Positions 32,621 to 44,432 of a stretch of 64,000 nt of DNA are shown in pieces; position 1 is the stretch's first letter; every line of letters starts with the position of its first letter. The translations under genes and the position numbers were made by a program. The notes beneath the pieces were generated by a model. The model saw only the letters and a program-made list of their open reading frames with translations. It searched no databases and was not told the DNA's origin. This DNA comes from Hydrangea macrophylla (lineage: Eukaryota > Streptophyta > Magnoliopsida > Cornales > Hydrangeaceae). Location: positions 53,195,649-53,259,648 of the forward strand of contig CM066988.1 in NCBI GenBank assembly GCA_033977485.1, in the 5' to 3' direction.

Positions 32621-32742
32621 GTTCGATCGATCGAAGCGCTCTCGATCGATCGGACTACCTCATCCTTCAATCGATCGAAATGCCTTCGATCGCTTGACTA
32701 TGGCTCTGGTTCGATCGATCGAAATACCTTCGATCGATCGAG
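32621..32742. repeat. Palindrome array TTCGATCGATCGAA in LTR E (1)
   Basis: Six variants in ~120 bp: GTTCGATCGATCGAAG, CTCGATCGATCGG, TTCAATCGATCGAAA, CTTCGATCGCTTG, GTTCGATCGATCGAAA and CTTCGATCGATCGAG. Confidence 0.85.
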
Positions 32743-33160
32743 CCCAAGATTTCTAAAGATTGCATGGCAGAGGTTGGGAATCAATATTTCATCACATATT
32801 CCCAAATTCTAAACTACGAAAACATAATAAAACTAGTGCAGAAACAGTAACCTAAAGTAATCATAGCATATAAACTAATAACAATCAAATAAAGAAAAAG
32901 GATAAGAGAAACCTGTAAATAATCTGAAATAAACTTGTAAATAACATGAAATAAAGTTGAATCTTCAATAATCTTCAATATAATAATGAAAAAGAGGAAG
33001 AAAAATAAGAATCTAACCTAATCTACTCCTAATCTAACCTTAAAACTACCCTAAAACTGCTATTTTCTGCGTTCTGGAGCGTCCTCCTTTCGTCTGGCGT
33101 CAAAATGACTTATATATAGGGTTCCTGCAGAGTGTATGCAACGTTTGGGTGAATATGAAG

Positions 33161-33231
33161 TTCAATCGATCGAGCTTAGTTCGATCGATCGAAGGTTCAA
33201 TCGATTGAACTCTCCTCAATCGATTGAACTC
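33161..33231. repeat. Palindrome array TTCGATCGATCGAA in LTR E (2)
   Basis: Four variants in 70 bp: TTCAATCGATCGAG, TTCGATCGATCGAAG, TTCAATCGATTGAAC and CTCAATCGATTGAAC. Confidence 0.85.
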
Positions 33232-33623
33232 TCTGATTTTGACAGCTCTGCACACCGATGGGAGAATGGCCATAACCTTTCACTCACACCTCGGATTGAC
33301 CTCACGTTTTTGGCCACGCGACCATAACTCAAAGATCTACATTTTGTATTTCTGGGGAAATCTTCCAAATCTGAAGTCTTCATTGTCAAAATTGGTATTT
33401 TCTCAGCTGCTTCCGTTGTTCTATCCACCAGAATCACTTTTCTTTAGCTCCACTTCATTGATTTACATCCTAATATCTATAAAACAATGCAAAAAAATAT
33501 ATTTTAGCATTAATACAATAAAAAGAACATTGATATTAGAATATACCTAAATCTAGGGACTTGGGGATATAAGTATGCATAAAGGACCATGTAATACACT
33601 ATAAATATGCACTTTTCACCACG

Positions 33624-34017
33624 AATCAGTATCCAAAGTACAGTATCGAATGGCACCAGTAGAATTGAAGAAATTGAAACTTCAGTTACAGGAATTGCTC
33701 GAGAAGGGTTTTATCCGACCAAATGTTTTGCCATGGGGAGCTCCAGTCTAGTTTGTGAAGAAGAAGGATGGGACAATGCGTATGTGCATCGACTACCGAG
33801 AGTTGAATAAGTTGACTATCAAGAACAAATGTCTGTTGCCGCGAATAGATAACTTGTTTAATCAGTTGCAAGGGGCTCAGGTATTTTCAAAGATTGACTT
33901 GAGATCCGGTTACCATCAGTTAAAAGTCAAGGAGGAAGATGTTGAGATAACAGCTTTCAGAACTTGATATGGTCACTTTGAATTTCTGGTTATGCTGTTC
34001 GGAGTGACTAACGCACC
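33624..34017 (+). pseudogene. Gypsy A reverse transcriptase, N-terminal half
   Basis: 'RMAPVEL' and '[15 protein letters not shown]...PWGAPV', then '[25 protein letters not shown]', '[31 protein letters not shown]' and 'TAFRT', ending with 'NAPA'. This is the fingers and palm of gypsy RT with the first catalytic Asp (KIDL) intact. In-frame stops occur near 33750 (TAG) and 33965 (TGA). The domain is cut at 34017/34018 by gypsy B and resumes at 44438. Confidence 0.92.
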
Positions 34018-35327
34018 AGCCGTGTCACGCCCCGGAGCAGCAAAAATAGAAAAAAAAAATTCCTTTTTGGGTCCATAGGGAATGACGGGTGAAAGTTACT
34101 AATTATCCACACCACATAGTACTAGTCCACAAGATAAACAAGAACAGTAAATAACTGAGTATAAAATGATTCTATCTATTACAAAACATCAGAGTGTGGT
34201 CCACAGGATCACAACAGGTTTGGAGACAACATATATCCAACTACCCATTAACTAAAACAAAACAGAGTTCAACAGAACAACAGAAATAAACTAAATACAA
34301 CTATCTTCAAATCTTCAGCTGGAGTAAGGAGAGTCGTCAGCATAATGCTCATTTCCAATATAACCGACATCAGTGGGGCCATTCTCTACATAATCCAAAT
34401 CCGGGTTGTAGCCATCGTCATAAGTTCCAATACCTATATTGTTAAGGACAGGGTAGTCTGGACGGGGAATGTCCAGGAAATAAAGATCATCGGCTTACTG
34501 AAAGCTGAGTGAGAACTAACTAACACTGTCTCATAGAAATGACGTAATCATCAGTTATGAACGATATACAACAGTGATACTAATTATATCTCTTCCTCTT
34601 TAATTTGGTCACATCATTAACCGATTCTCATCATCTATCACTCTAAGGCTGACTGTACCAATACCAATTGACTATCTCGAATTGATTATATCATCACAAC
34701 ATATCAGTGTTCTTCTTCACAGCTATACCGCTTTTAAGAACTCTTGCAAGCACCCATACATCGTTCTTATATAACGACTGGTCTACAGACGTACCAATAC
34801 TCTTGTTTACCGCTTTTAAGAACTCTTACTATTCACCACGTTTAAGAACGCTTGCGAGTATCGTATATACATAGCTCTGGTAAATACAAACCATGGGTAT
34901 GCCACATCTACTCTTGTTCATCCCATATAAGAACTCTTACTATTCACCGCTTTTAAGAATGCTTGCGAGTACTATGCACCCATAATTCTCACGATCTTGA
35001 TTAAATCCTTGTTACACCCTTATCGGATTCAATCTGAGTGAATCATCATCTCGACTCACATAACCTCCAAGATAACCAACGCTTACTCAAACACCAGTTA
35101 CTAAATGCTACCCACGGTTATCATCTCCAAATCCTTATCTCGTTATCGCATCATATTATTACTAATGTTCTGAACCTGACTGCGTTACTAGCTATATTAT
35201 CTGAATCTCATTATCTATCCCATTACCTCCGTAATCCATAATATCGCATAATAGAAACATGAAACAACAATTAAACAACTACGCATTATGAATCAAAGCT
35301 TAAGGAACACATCCATGTTCTGCTGGG

Positions 35328-35467
35328 TTCGATCGATTCAAGTCCTTTCGATCGATTGAAATGCTCTCGATCGATCGAAGTGAAGTTCGTCTCGATCGAT
35401 TTAACTTAGTTTGATCGATTGAGACTCATTAATGCTCGATTGATTGAACTAGGTTCGATCGGTCGAG
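35328..35467. repeat. Palindrome array TTCGATCGATCGAA in gypsy B 3' LTR (1)
   Basis: Seven variants in 140 bp, spaced about 18-25 bp, e.g. TTCGATCGATTCAAG, TTTCGATCGATTGAAA, CTCGATCGATCGAAG and GTTCGATCGGTCGAG. The counterpart in the other LTR is at 43545-43708. Confidence 0.88.
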
Positions 35468-35958
35468 CTATGTCTTCTCCAGAATTCCGTAATGAATGTG
35501 CAGAATCTAGTAGGGGTTATTTGGGTTAATGTTAAACGTCCAAAAACATGTAAAACGTCATAACTAAGATACCGAGTGGGTTTGAAACTCACCAAAAGAT
35601 CATAAGGGCGCGTTTGGCAAGTGTGAGCTTTGAAGTTTTAATGGCGGCCTCCTCTCTCTCTTCTCTACCTCAGTCTCTTATGTCTCTCTCTCTGTCTCCT
35701 TCCTTTCTCCTCTTCTTCTTCTCCTTCTCCTTCTTGTCTCTATCTCTCTCTAACTATAAGTATATATATAGGTGTGTGTGTATGTATATAGAGATATGAG
35801 TATATATATGTGTATTAACACACACAAGCACACAAACTCTCTCAACTCTCTCAAGTTCAACAAACACTCACAGCACATGAGCACAAACATATATATAGAG
35901 GGGAAAAAGTGCAGGTGGTTGATTTTGCGGGAAACTTGGGAATACAATTGATTACAAG

Positions 35959-36142
35959 TTCGATCGATCGCTCGAGATCAGTTCGGCCAGGTTTGATCGA
36001 TTGAAGAAAGTTTGATCGATTGAAGTGGGGACCACGTCATAAATTTAGGTTGGTAGAGTTTCGATCACTCGAATAAGGTTCTATCTCTTGAACTTTGGAA
36101 ATGCTCGATCGCTCGAACGAACGAACTTCGATCGATCGAAGG
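35959..36142. repeat. Palindrome array TTCGATCGATCGAA in gypsy B 3' LTR (2)
   Basis: About eight variants in ~185 bp close to the U3 end, e.g. GTTCGATCGATCGCTCGAG, GTTTGATCGATTGAAG (twice), TTTCGATCACTCGAA and CTTCGATCGATCGAAG. Counterpart at 44203-44365. Confidence 0.88.
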
Positions 36143-36284
36143 TAAAATTTCAAATATAATCAAGGGAGGTATTTAGAATCTCTATGCATAAAATAGTTAT
36201 TGAAAATATGGGGTATTACATCATCCACCACTCATTAAGGATTTTATCCTCGAAATAAAAAACATATAAGGTCTAAAATAAAAA

Positions 36285-37491
36285 CGAAAACTTCTCACGC
36301 ATCTCTGACTCTAGCTCCCACGAAGCTTCTCCTTCGTCATGATGCTTCCACTAAATCTTGACTAACGGAATCTCCTTGTTCCTGAGCTTCTTGATTCCAC
36401 GGTCTAAGATACGAATGGGTCCTTCGTTGAATGTAACATTGTCGTTGACTTCAATATCTTCGAAGTTGATCTTGTGTGCTGGGTTATGAGCACACTTCCT
36501 CAACATACCGATGTGGAAAACGTTGTGCACTCCTGACATCTTCGACGGCAATGCAAGTTGATAAGCAACTTTCCCAACATGTTCTAGAATCTCGAATGGT
36601 CCGATGAATCGCGATGATAGCTTGCCTCTCTTCTGACCAAATCTGATAATGACTCGAATAGGTGAAACATTAAGTAGCACGTGATCTCCAACGACAAACT
36701 CTAAGTCTTTGCGTCGTTTGTCAGCATAACTCTTGTGTTGGGTCTGAGCTGTCTTCATCTTCTCACGTATTATCTGAATCTTCTTGCTGGTTTCTCGTAC
36801 CATCTCTAGCCCCAGAAGTTGAGTATACGAAACGGCGATCGGCAAGGTCTTCCGTACAAAGCTTCAAACGGTGCCATTCCTATGCTCGAATGATAACTGT
36901 TGTTGTAGGCGAACTCCATAAAAGGTAAGTGCATCTCCCAAGAATTCTCAAAATCAATAACGTAAGCGAGTAGCATGTCTTCCATCACTTGATTGACTTG
37001 TTCAGTCTGCCCATCAGTCTGCGGATGAAAGGTTGAACTCAAGTTCAATATTGTTCCCATCGCTGTTTGGAGACTCTTCTAAAATTCTGCAGTAAAGCAC
37101 GAATCTCGATCTGACACAATAGAAACAGTACACCATATAATCATACAACGTGCTGTAGATACATCTGACTCAAACGTTCTACTAGATACGTCATACTGTA
37201 GGCGATAAAATGTGTTGTCTTTGTAAGTCGATCCACGATTACCCAAATAGCGTCGTGGATCTGCTGTGACTTCAGCAATCCTAACACAAAATCCATAGTG
37301 ATGTGTTCCCATTTCCATTGAGGAATTAGTAACAGTTGTAGTAATCCAGGTGGTTTCTGATGTTCTGCTTTTACTTGTTTACAAGTAAGACACTGAGATA
37401 CATACTCAGCTATTTCTCTCTTCATTCCTTCCCACCAGAAATTCCTCTTCAGATCCTTGTACATCTTTGTACCTCCCGGATGGATAGCCAT
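36285..37491 (-). pseudogene. Gypsy B integrase with chromodomain
   Basis: Minus-strand fragments in order. 'HPGGTKMYKDLKRNFWWEGMKREIAEYVSQCLTCKQVKAEH' is the zinc-binding domain. 'WKWEHITMDFVLGL' has the first Asp, 'VSDRDSCFTAEF' the second, and 'DGQTEQVNQVMEDML' the Glu. Then come 'EFAYNNSYHSSIGMAPFEALYGRPCRSP', and in 36845-36351 the GPY/F region ('GKLSSRFIGPFEILEHVGKVAYQLALP'). The tail 'ILDRGIKKLRNKEIPLVKI', one TAG, then 'WKHHDEGEASWELESEMRE' is a chromodomain, which can direct insertion to marked chromatin. All catalytic residues survive; frameshifts near 37140 and 37070 break the gene. Confidence 0.92.
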
Positions 37492-37506
37492 CCGTGACTT
37501 ATGTGC

Positions 37507-38380
37507 TTAATCCAATATTTTTTTCTGGAGATTTTCTTCATTAGGTACACAGAGTCTACCTTTACATTGTAAGGCTCTATTTGTACTAATACTCCAGATT
37601 CCTGGTTCCTTTGCTGACATCTTGGCGAACCATAACTTCAAATCTTTCGTTGTCTGTTGACCCTCTATGATACGACTGATCAAAATTGGTTGTACCATCA
37701 AACATCCAAAATGGTGTCTTTCCATTGGTTTCACTGGCCGAAGCTCGAATTCAGCTAACACTTCCAATGCTCTCCATACTTGAATTAGTAATGCAGCGAT
37801 TACTAGTCGAGTTTTACGGCTCAAAGCATCTGCTACGACATTTGCTTTACCTGGATGGTATTGTAACGAAACGTCATAGTCCTTGAGTAACTCCATCCAT
37901 CTTCGTTGTCGCATGTTCAACTCCTTTTGAAAGAGCAAGTACTTCAAGCTCTTATGATCAGAAAATAGATCAAACTTTCTCCATAGAGATAGTGTCTCCA
38001 AATCTTCAATGCAAGCACTATTACTACCAATTCCAAATCATGCGTAGGCTAATTCTTCTCATGTACCTTCAACTGTCTTGATCCATATGTAATGGCATTC
38101 CCATCTTACATAAGTACACATCCAAGTCCTTGGTGCGATGTATCACTGTAGATTGCATACCTTTCTCCACTCTTAGGTATCGCAAGTACCGGTGCAGAAG
38201 TCAATCTTTCTTTTAACTCCTGAAATGCACTCTCATGCTTGTCTATCCATTCGTACTTCATCTCCTTTCTTGTCAAATTCGTCAATGGCCCTTATATCTT
38301 GGAAAATCCTTTTACAAATCTTCTGTAATATCCTGCTAGGCTAAGAAAACTTTTAACTTTCGCCACATTGGTCGGTCTAT
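37507..38380 (-). pseudogene. Gypsy B RNase H and linker to integrase
   Basis: The RNase H region spans a broken first part around 38380-38010 ('KFVEGFSK', 'FQELKERLTSAPVLAIP', 'YSDTSHQGLGCVLM' in mixed frames). An open part at 38001-37507 follows, with '[52 protein letters not shown]' (final RNase H Asp in ADALSR). A linker to the integrase zinc domain follows. RNase H degrades the RNA strand during copying. Confidence 0.85.
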
Positions 38381-38394
38381 TCCAAATTTCCAAC

Positions 38395-39078
38395 TTAAGA
38401 ATGCATCAATCTTAGATGAGTCCACTGAAATACCGTCTTGAGATATAACATGTCCCAAGAATTTGACCTCCTATAGCCAAAATTCACACTTACTGAACTT
38501 TGTATACAACTTGTTATCTCGAAGCATCTATAAAGCAACTGGAACTGTTCCTTGTGATCCTGCTTTGTCTTTGAGTAGATCAGTATGTCGTCGATAAATA
38601 CTATAATGAATTTATTCAGATATTGTCTGAATACTCTATTCATTAAGTCCATGAACACTGCTGGCGCATTCATCAATCCAAAACGCATAACTAGAAACTC
38701 ATAATGCTTGTATCTTGTCATGAACGCAGTTTTCGACACATCCTCCGGTCGAACTAAAAGTTGGTGATACCCCAAACATAAATCGATCTTTGAAAAGATC
38801 CTGGATCCTTAAAACTGGTCGAATAGGTCATCTATCCGAGGTAGTGGGTATCTATTCTTGATCATTACCTTGTTCAACTCTCTGTAGTCTATACAGAGTC
38901 GAAGTGTTCCATCCTTCTTCTTCACAAATAGAACTGGTGCTCCCCAAGGTGACATACTCGGACGCACAAATCCTAGATCTTCAAGTTCTTGGACTTGCTT
39001 CTTTAGTTCCAACATCTCAGTTGGTGCCATCCTATATGGAGTCTTGAAAATAGGTAGTGTTCCAGAGACTAGTTCCAC
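38395..39078 (-). pseudogene. Gypsy B reverse transcriptase
   Basis: Minus frames 39078-38809 and 38775-38395 read '[58 protein letters not shown]', 'KIDL', '[17 protein letters not shown]', '[18 protein letters not shown]' and '[10 protein letters not shown]'. The catalytic Asp pair is present at 38592-38587. A stop at ~38808 and a frameshift near 38520 (after '[13 protein letters not shown]') are the main lesions. Compared with element A, which lost this Asp, B retained an RT active site until recently. Confidence 0.92.
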
Positions 39079-39224
39079 ACAAAAGTCTATCTCTCATTTT
39101 GGTGGAAGTCCTTTAATATCCTGGAATACATCCTGAAAATCTTGTACAGTAGAAATTTGATCCATCTTAAGTTTTGTACTATTACTACTGATTATAGCTA
39201 AACCACTTGTCAAGAACATGTCGC

Positions 39225-39600
39225 TCGTCGTTTGACACTAAATTATGATCATCGGTCTTCCTTGTATCAAAAATACAATCATCCTTGTAGGGCAATCCAG
39301 GTTGGCGCTGTACTTAGTCAACCAATCCATCCCTAGGATAATGTCAAATTCTGACATCGACAGAACTACTAAGTCCACTGGAAGATTCCTATCTCCCAAG
39401 GTCAATGGGCAATCTTTACTTACTTTACCCATCTTTACAGTAACTCCCAATGGCGACACAACATTAAGTGCTAGCTCAAGTGTCTGGGGTTCTAATCCCA
39501 AGTGACGTACAATCTTAACAGCAATAAATGAATGTGCAGCTCTAGTATCAAATAAAGCTTTAACTGGACTATGAAAGAGTACAAGCGAACCTTCTAATTA
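39225..39600 (-). pseudogene. Gypsy B protease
   Basis: 'ALFDTRAAHSFIA' (near 39565-39530) corresponds to the DTGASHSFI active site with Gly replaced by Arg. Then 'VKMGKVSKDCPLTLGDRNLPVDLVVLSMSEFDIILGMDWLTKYSANLDC' follows in an open frame (39501-39238). The DTR site should be inactive. A polar stretch before it links to the zinc knuckles. Confidence 0.85.
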
Positions 39601-40790
39601 TTGCTGCTCATCAGCATTAAAGTATGACCCTGCTGAAATGATAGCATTCATCCTTGTCTGATCTGGGGGTCGTTGAATTCCTTGAACTGGTGTCCCATAA
39701 TATCCTCCTTGTGGTGCACGACAGTTCTTACTCAAATGTCCTGGTTTGTTGTAATTCCGGCAGGTAGCATCCATCTGGTGGCTAACCCTGGAAACTGTGC
39801 AGAACTTTGCAATGTCTAATGGCTTTCCACAATTAAAACATCCTCCAGTGTTGGTTAGCGGAGCTGTTAGCAATGCTTGCGACTATGGTCCTTGTTGGCG
39901 ATATTGCTGGGGTCGAGAATAACCCTGCTATGGCTTCCTAGTTCCTTCCCAGGTTCTCTTGTTCCTTTGAAAATTTCCTTGGGGTCTCCAACTCTGGGTA
40001 TTCCTTGGTAGTTGGTTTTGGAAATTCAGTGACTGAAATCCTCTTGACGACTGAGGTCGATTTATCTGTGGTTGCTGTGCTGGATAGGCATCTTTCTCCA
40101 ATCCTGTAGTAATTCTAACAATTCCTTCAAAGGACTGATTCAGATGACCAACCATCGTATGTCTGAGGTGGGTTCAATCCTTGGTGAAATCACTTCACCT
40201 TCTTCTACGGAGTGTCTATCATATGTTGGGAAAATCAAGATAGATGCTCGAACTGTGTTGTATATTCCTGAATAGTCCATCCTCCTTGAACAAGATTTAT
40301 AAAGTTTTTTTTCTTGTTGATCTCTCTCATCCTCTGGGAAATACTTTTCTAGAAATCTTTCTCGGAATGTCCCCCAAGGCATTCTCCTTGTTGCTTCGGC
40401 TCCTATCGTAGCTCTTTTAGCTTCCTACCAGTATGCGGCAGTGTAAGTAAGCTGAAACATAGCAAGGTAATGTTTCTCTTGTTCACTGCACTCTAGTGCT
40501 TCAAATATTAATTCTATCTTCCTAATGCACTATTCAGCTTGCCATGGTTTTGTTAACCCGTCGAACTTCTTGGGACGTAAACCACGAAAATTTGCTAATA
40601 GCTTATCGCCCGTCTGTCTCGGTGGTGGTGGTACAATAGGTCTCTGGTGAGTAGAGTGAATATAAGTATCTCCCACATGCTCCATCCTTTGCATAAAGGC
40701 TTTGAAAACTCCCATTGGATCCATTCCCTCCGGAATAGGGGCTCCCAATCGTGCTTGATTCCTTGGTCTAACCATGATGATAACAAGTGC
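39598..40790 (-). pseudogene. Gypsy B gag with two zinc knuckles
   Basis: The minus strand starts near 40775 with 'MVRPRNQARLG', then 'LLANFRGLRPKKFDG' and broken 'WIRKIELIFEALECSEQEKHYLAMFQLTYTAAYWW'-like gag core. After it come 'TFRERFLEKYFPEDERDQQEKK' and, after frame changes, a Gln/Arg/Pro-rich region and the knuckles 'CFNCGKPLDIAKFC' and 'CRNYNKPGHLSKNC' (39873-39598). The first knuckle has lost its His and the second has Tyr for its second Cys. Gag packages element RNA. At least three stops interrupt it. Confidence 0.85.
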
Positions 40791-41247
40791 AGCCTACAAG
40801 AGACTAAATGATCAGCTAAAAGTCTTCTTGTGGAGACGAAAACAAGATAGAGCGTGATGCAGCAAGAACAAACAGTCCTACAAGATAACTTATCAAAGCA
40901 AACCATATTATCAATATCAAAAGTACTGGTCGTATATTTAACAAAAGATGTACCGTATAGTACACACTAGTCAAACTGTGTACCACATGGGACAAAACAA
41001 AACACAGTGCTAAGGTTAGCTATTACAATACTACTACTAAGGATAACATCTATACAAAGCTATGATTAATTAGCTATCTCTCAAGCTCCCAAAAATCTGG
41101 TGGACAACATGTCCTTATATAAACTAATGAAAAACTAAACCCTACAAATCCTAACTCAAAAGTCATCTACATCTGATCCTCCTACTGGTGCCTCATCCTC
41201 AGGTGCAATGTCCATCCTTACAGGTGTCTAACTACTACTCCTATATC

Positions 41248-42093
41248 CTAATCCTCAACAATCATGTCGTCAACCTCCATCTCCTCAACATTAAATGCTG
41301 GCTCGGCAACATCGGTGATCAACTCAGAAAAATCCCCAACAATAGCCATAGTATTTGCTAACGCAACCAGTCCTATCGAAACTCCAACTGGCTGTGCAAC
41401 CATCGCTGCCACCCACTCGGCTGCCATATTGGCAATAGCTGCAATATTTAATACAGGTCCTATAGGTAAATCAAACTCCACGGGTATCTCTGGTACTAAA
41501 ATCTCTTCTGGCTCAACTACAGCATCCTCTATGCCCTCATCTCCTACTATATCATCCCTTCTGGCAATAACATCATCATCGACTAACTCTGGGTCCTCCT
41601 CCGAATCCTCCTCTGGCTCCTCGTCATCCTTGATTGGCTCGACATCCTCGGCGGGATCCTCCTCTGGGTCAGTATCTACTATCGGCTTGACCTCTGGTAG
41701 CTCTGTCTCCTCAGGCTGCTCCTATAGCTCTAGAATAGGTACCTCAGGTACCAGTGATGGTGGCACTACTGCAGGTGTTGCCTCAATAGGTCTTCCAAGA
41801 ATGGCTCAAAGCTCAATAGCATCCATCTACAGCTTACTCTGGATCAACCGTAAAATCTCCTGGTAATTATCTCTACTAATCCTAGCTGAATGGTAAGCAT
41901 CCATACGCATCTCCGTAGGGTGTGTCTTCCCGGTCACATAAAGAGCCTTCCACATGTCCTCCTCTAGATATCGACTAGCTGTCTGGTATATGCGGTCATG
42001 ATAAAACTCTGGATCAGCTAGCTCCATGGTATCCCCATGGATCATGTGTCCTCCATAGGCATCGGTCACAAACTTATAGAACTCTGGATCCAT
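41248..42093 (-). pseudogene. Extra acidic ORF between primer site and gag of gypsy B
   Basis: One minus-strand register runs from an ATG at 42093 to 41248 (~280 codons) with three or four in-frame stops. The first ~89 residues ('MDPEFYKFVTDAYGGHMIHGDTMELADPEFYHDRIYQTASRYL') are compact and partly helical. The middle is a very acidic Glu/Asp/Pro-rich stretch, and the last ~75 residues are hydrophobic ('AAIANMAAEWVAAMVAQPVGVSIGLVALANTMAIVG'). I do not recognise the family. It is separate from gag, which starts ~470 bp downstream. The frame persistence through stops suggests it was coding in the ancestor. Confidence 0.6.
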
Positions 42094-42232
42094 AATGCTA
42101 ACCTGTAAAGGAAAAATATTTATCGTCAGGAAGACGAACTTATCTTATACTTATATCTCATCTCAAGATCTTAAAATACTAGGACCAGATGGTATGGAAT
42201 AGTTTAGTGAGCGAAAGTATCACAAACCTAGG

Positions 42233-42244
42233 GCTCTGTTACCA
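42233..42244 (-). promoter_or_regulatory. Primer-binding site of gypsy B
   Basis: The minus strand reads TGGTAACAGAGC, one base from the tRNA-Met complement, seven bases inside the 5' LTR. Confirms minus orientation. Confidence 0.85.
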
Positions 42245-42251
42245 AAAATCT

Positions 42252-44432
42252 TGTCACGCCCTGGAGCAGCAAAAATAGAGAAAAATAAATTTCCTTTTTG
42301 GGTCCATAGGGAATAACGGGTGAAAGTCACTAATTATCCACACCACACAGTACTAGAGTAAATAATTGAGTATCAAATGATTCTATCTATTACAAAACAT
42401 CACAGTGTGGTCCACATGATCACAACAGGTCTGGAGACAACATATACCCAAGTACCCGTTAACTAAAACAAAACAGAGTTCAATAGAACAACAGAAATAA
42501 ACTAAATACGACTATCATCAGATCTTCAGCTGGCGTAAGGATAGTCACCAGCATAATGCTCCTTTCTAGTATAACCGGCATCAGTAGTGGTCATCCTCTA
42601 CATAATCCAAATTCGGGTTGTAGCCATCGTCGTAAGTTCCAATACCTGCATTGTTAAGGACATGGTAGTCTGGATGGGGAATGTCCAAGCAATATAGGCC
42701 GTCAGCTTACTGAAAGCTGAGTGAGAACTAACTAACACAATCTCATAAAAATAACGTAATCATCAGTTATGAACGATATATAATAGTGATACTAATTATA
42801 TCTCTTCCTCTTTTTTTCGGACACATCATTAATCGATTCTCATCGTCTACTACTCTAAGGCTGACTGTACCAATACCAATTGACTATCTCGAACTGATTA
42901 TATCATCACAACATACCAGTGCTCTTCTTCACCGCTATACAACTATTAAGAACTCTTGCGAGCACCTATACATCATTCTCATATAATGACTGGTCTACGG
43001 ACGTACCAATACTCTTGTTCACTGCTTTTAAGAACTCTTACTGTTCACCACTTTTAAGAACGCTTGTGAGTATCGTACATACATAGCTTCAATAAATACA
43101 ACCATGGATGTGCCACATCTACTCTTGTTCACCGATTTTAAGAACTCTTACTGTTCACCACTTTTAAGAACGCTTGTGAGTACTGTGCACCCATAATTTT
43201 CATGATCCTGATTAAATCCTTGTTACACCCTTATCGGATTCAATCTAAGGGAATCATCAGTTTGACTCAAATAACCTCCAAGATAACCAATAGCCCACTA
43301 ACTCAAACACCAGTTACTGAATGCTACCCATGGTTATCATCTCCAAATCCTTATCTCGTTATCGCATTATATTATTACTAATGTTCCGAACCTGACTGCG
43401 TTACTCACTATATTATCTCAATCTCATTATCATATCCCACTACCTCCGTAATCCATGATATCGCATGATAAAAACATGAAATAACCATTAAACAACTACG
43501 CATCATAAATCAAAGCTTAAGGAACACATCCATGTTCTGCTGGGTTCGATCGATTGAAGTCCTTTCTATCGATTAAAGAATTGTGATGTTCGATCGATTG
43601 AAATGCTCTCGATCAATTGAAGTAAAGGTCGTCTCGATCGATTTAACTCAGTTCGATTGCTTGAGACTCAGTGATGCTCGATCGATTGAACTAGGTTCGA
43701 TCGATCGAGATATGTCTTATCCAAAATTCTGCAGTGAACATGCAAAATCTAGTAGGGGTTATTTGGGTTAATCTTAAATGTCCAAAAACATATAAAACAT
43801 CATAACTAAGATACCAAATGAGTTTGAAACTCACCAAAAGATCATAAGGGCGCGTTTGACAAGTGTGAGCTTTGAAGCTTTAACGGTGGCCTCCTCTCTC
43901 TCTTCTTTGCCTCAGTCTCTTCTGTCTCTCTCTCTCTGTCTCATTCCTTTATCCTCTTCTCCTTCTCCTTCTTGTCTCAATCTCTCTCTAACTGTGAGTA
44001 TATATATATATATATAGGTGTGTGTGTATATATATAGAGGTATGAGTATATATATGTGTATTAGCACATACAAGCACACAAACTCTCTTAACTCTCTTAA
44101 GTTTAGCAAACACTCACAGTAAATGAGCACAAGCATATATATAGAGGGAAAAGGGTGCATGTGGCTGGTTCTGCTGGAAACCTGGGAATACAAATGATTA
44201 CAAGTTCGATCGATCGATTGAAGTTCGATCGCTCGAGATTAGTTCGGCCATGTTTGATCAATTAAAGAAAGTTCATCGATTGAAGTGGGGACCACGACAT
44301 AAATTCAGGTCGGTAGAGTTTCGATCGCTCGAACGAACTCCGATCGATCGAAGGTAGAATTTCAAATATGATCAAGGGAGGTATATAGAATCTCTGTGCA
44401 TAAAATTGTTATTGAAAATATGGGGTATTACA
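42252..44432 (-). repeat. 5' LTR of gypsy B
   Basis: 2,181 bp matching 34023-36220 throughout, including both palindrome arrays (43545-43708 and 44203-44365) and CT- and TA-rich microsatellites. Ends GGGGTATTACA at the TSD AGCCG. Confidence 0.93.
43545..44365. repeat. Palindrome arrays TTCGATCGATCGAA in gypsy B 5' LTR
   Basis: Two clusters, 43545-43708 (about eight variants) and 44203-44365 (about seven), aligned with those of the other LTR. Copies differ between LTRs mostly by C/T and G/A changes inside the motif. Confidence 0.85.

Larger units (their letters stand above)
31986..33618 (-). mobile_element. Probable solo LTR E in gypsy A pol (1,633 bp)
   Basis: Foreign AT-rich DNA splitting a conserved pol motif. 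Upstream of it is CAACG (31981-31985) and downstream CCACG (33619-33623); these are likely the 5-bp duplication with one mutation, since joining there restores the expected T-Q-x-I-S-I reading. On the minus strand it starts TGAAAAGTGCATATTTATAG, and it contains the phrase GGTCGATCCCACAGGGA near its lower end. The lower end (GGTATTTGAC) is not a canonical TG/CA end. Palindrome arrays lie at 32621-32742 and 33161-33231. Confidence 0.65.
34023..36220 (-). repeat. 3' LTR of gypsy B
   Basis: 2,198 bp. It holds repeats of GCTTTTAAGAACTCTTAC / GCTTTTAAGAA-GCTTGCGAG at 34725-34970, palindrome arrays at 35328-35467 and 35959-36142, a CT-rich tract at 35650-35755 and TA-rich repeats at 35760-35815. It begins TGTCACGCCCCGGAG (U5 end in element orientation). 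Confidence 0.92.

Noticed and set aside
41264..41866. 200-codon plus-strand Ser/Thr-rich ORF
   Set aside because: It is the reverse of the acidic minus-strand ORF of gypsy B; Glu/Asp codons read as Ser/Ile on the other strand.
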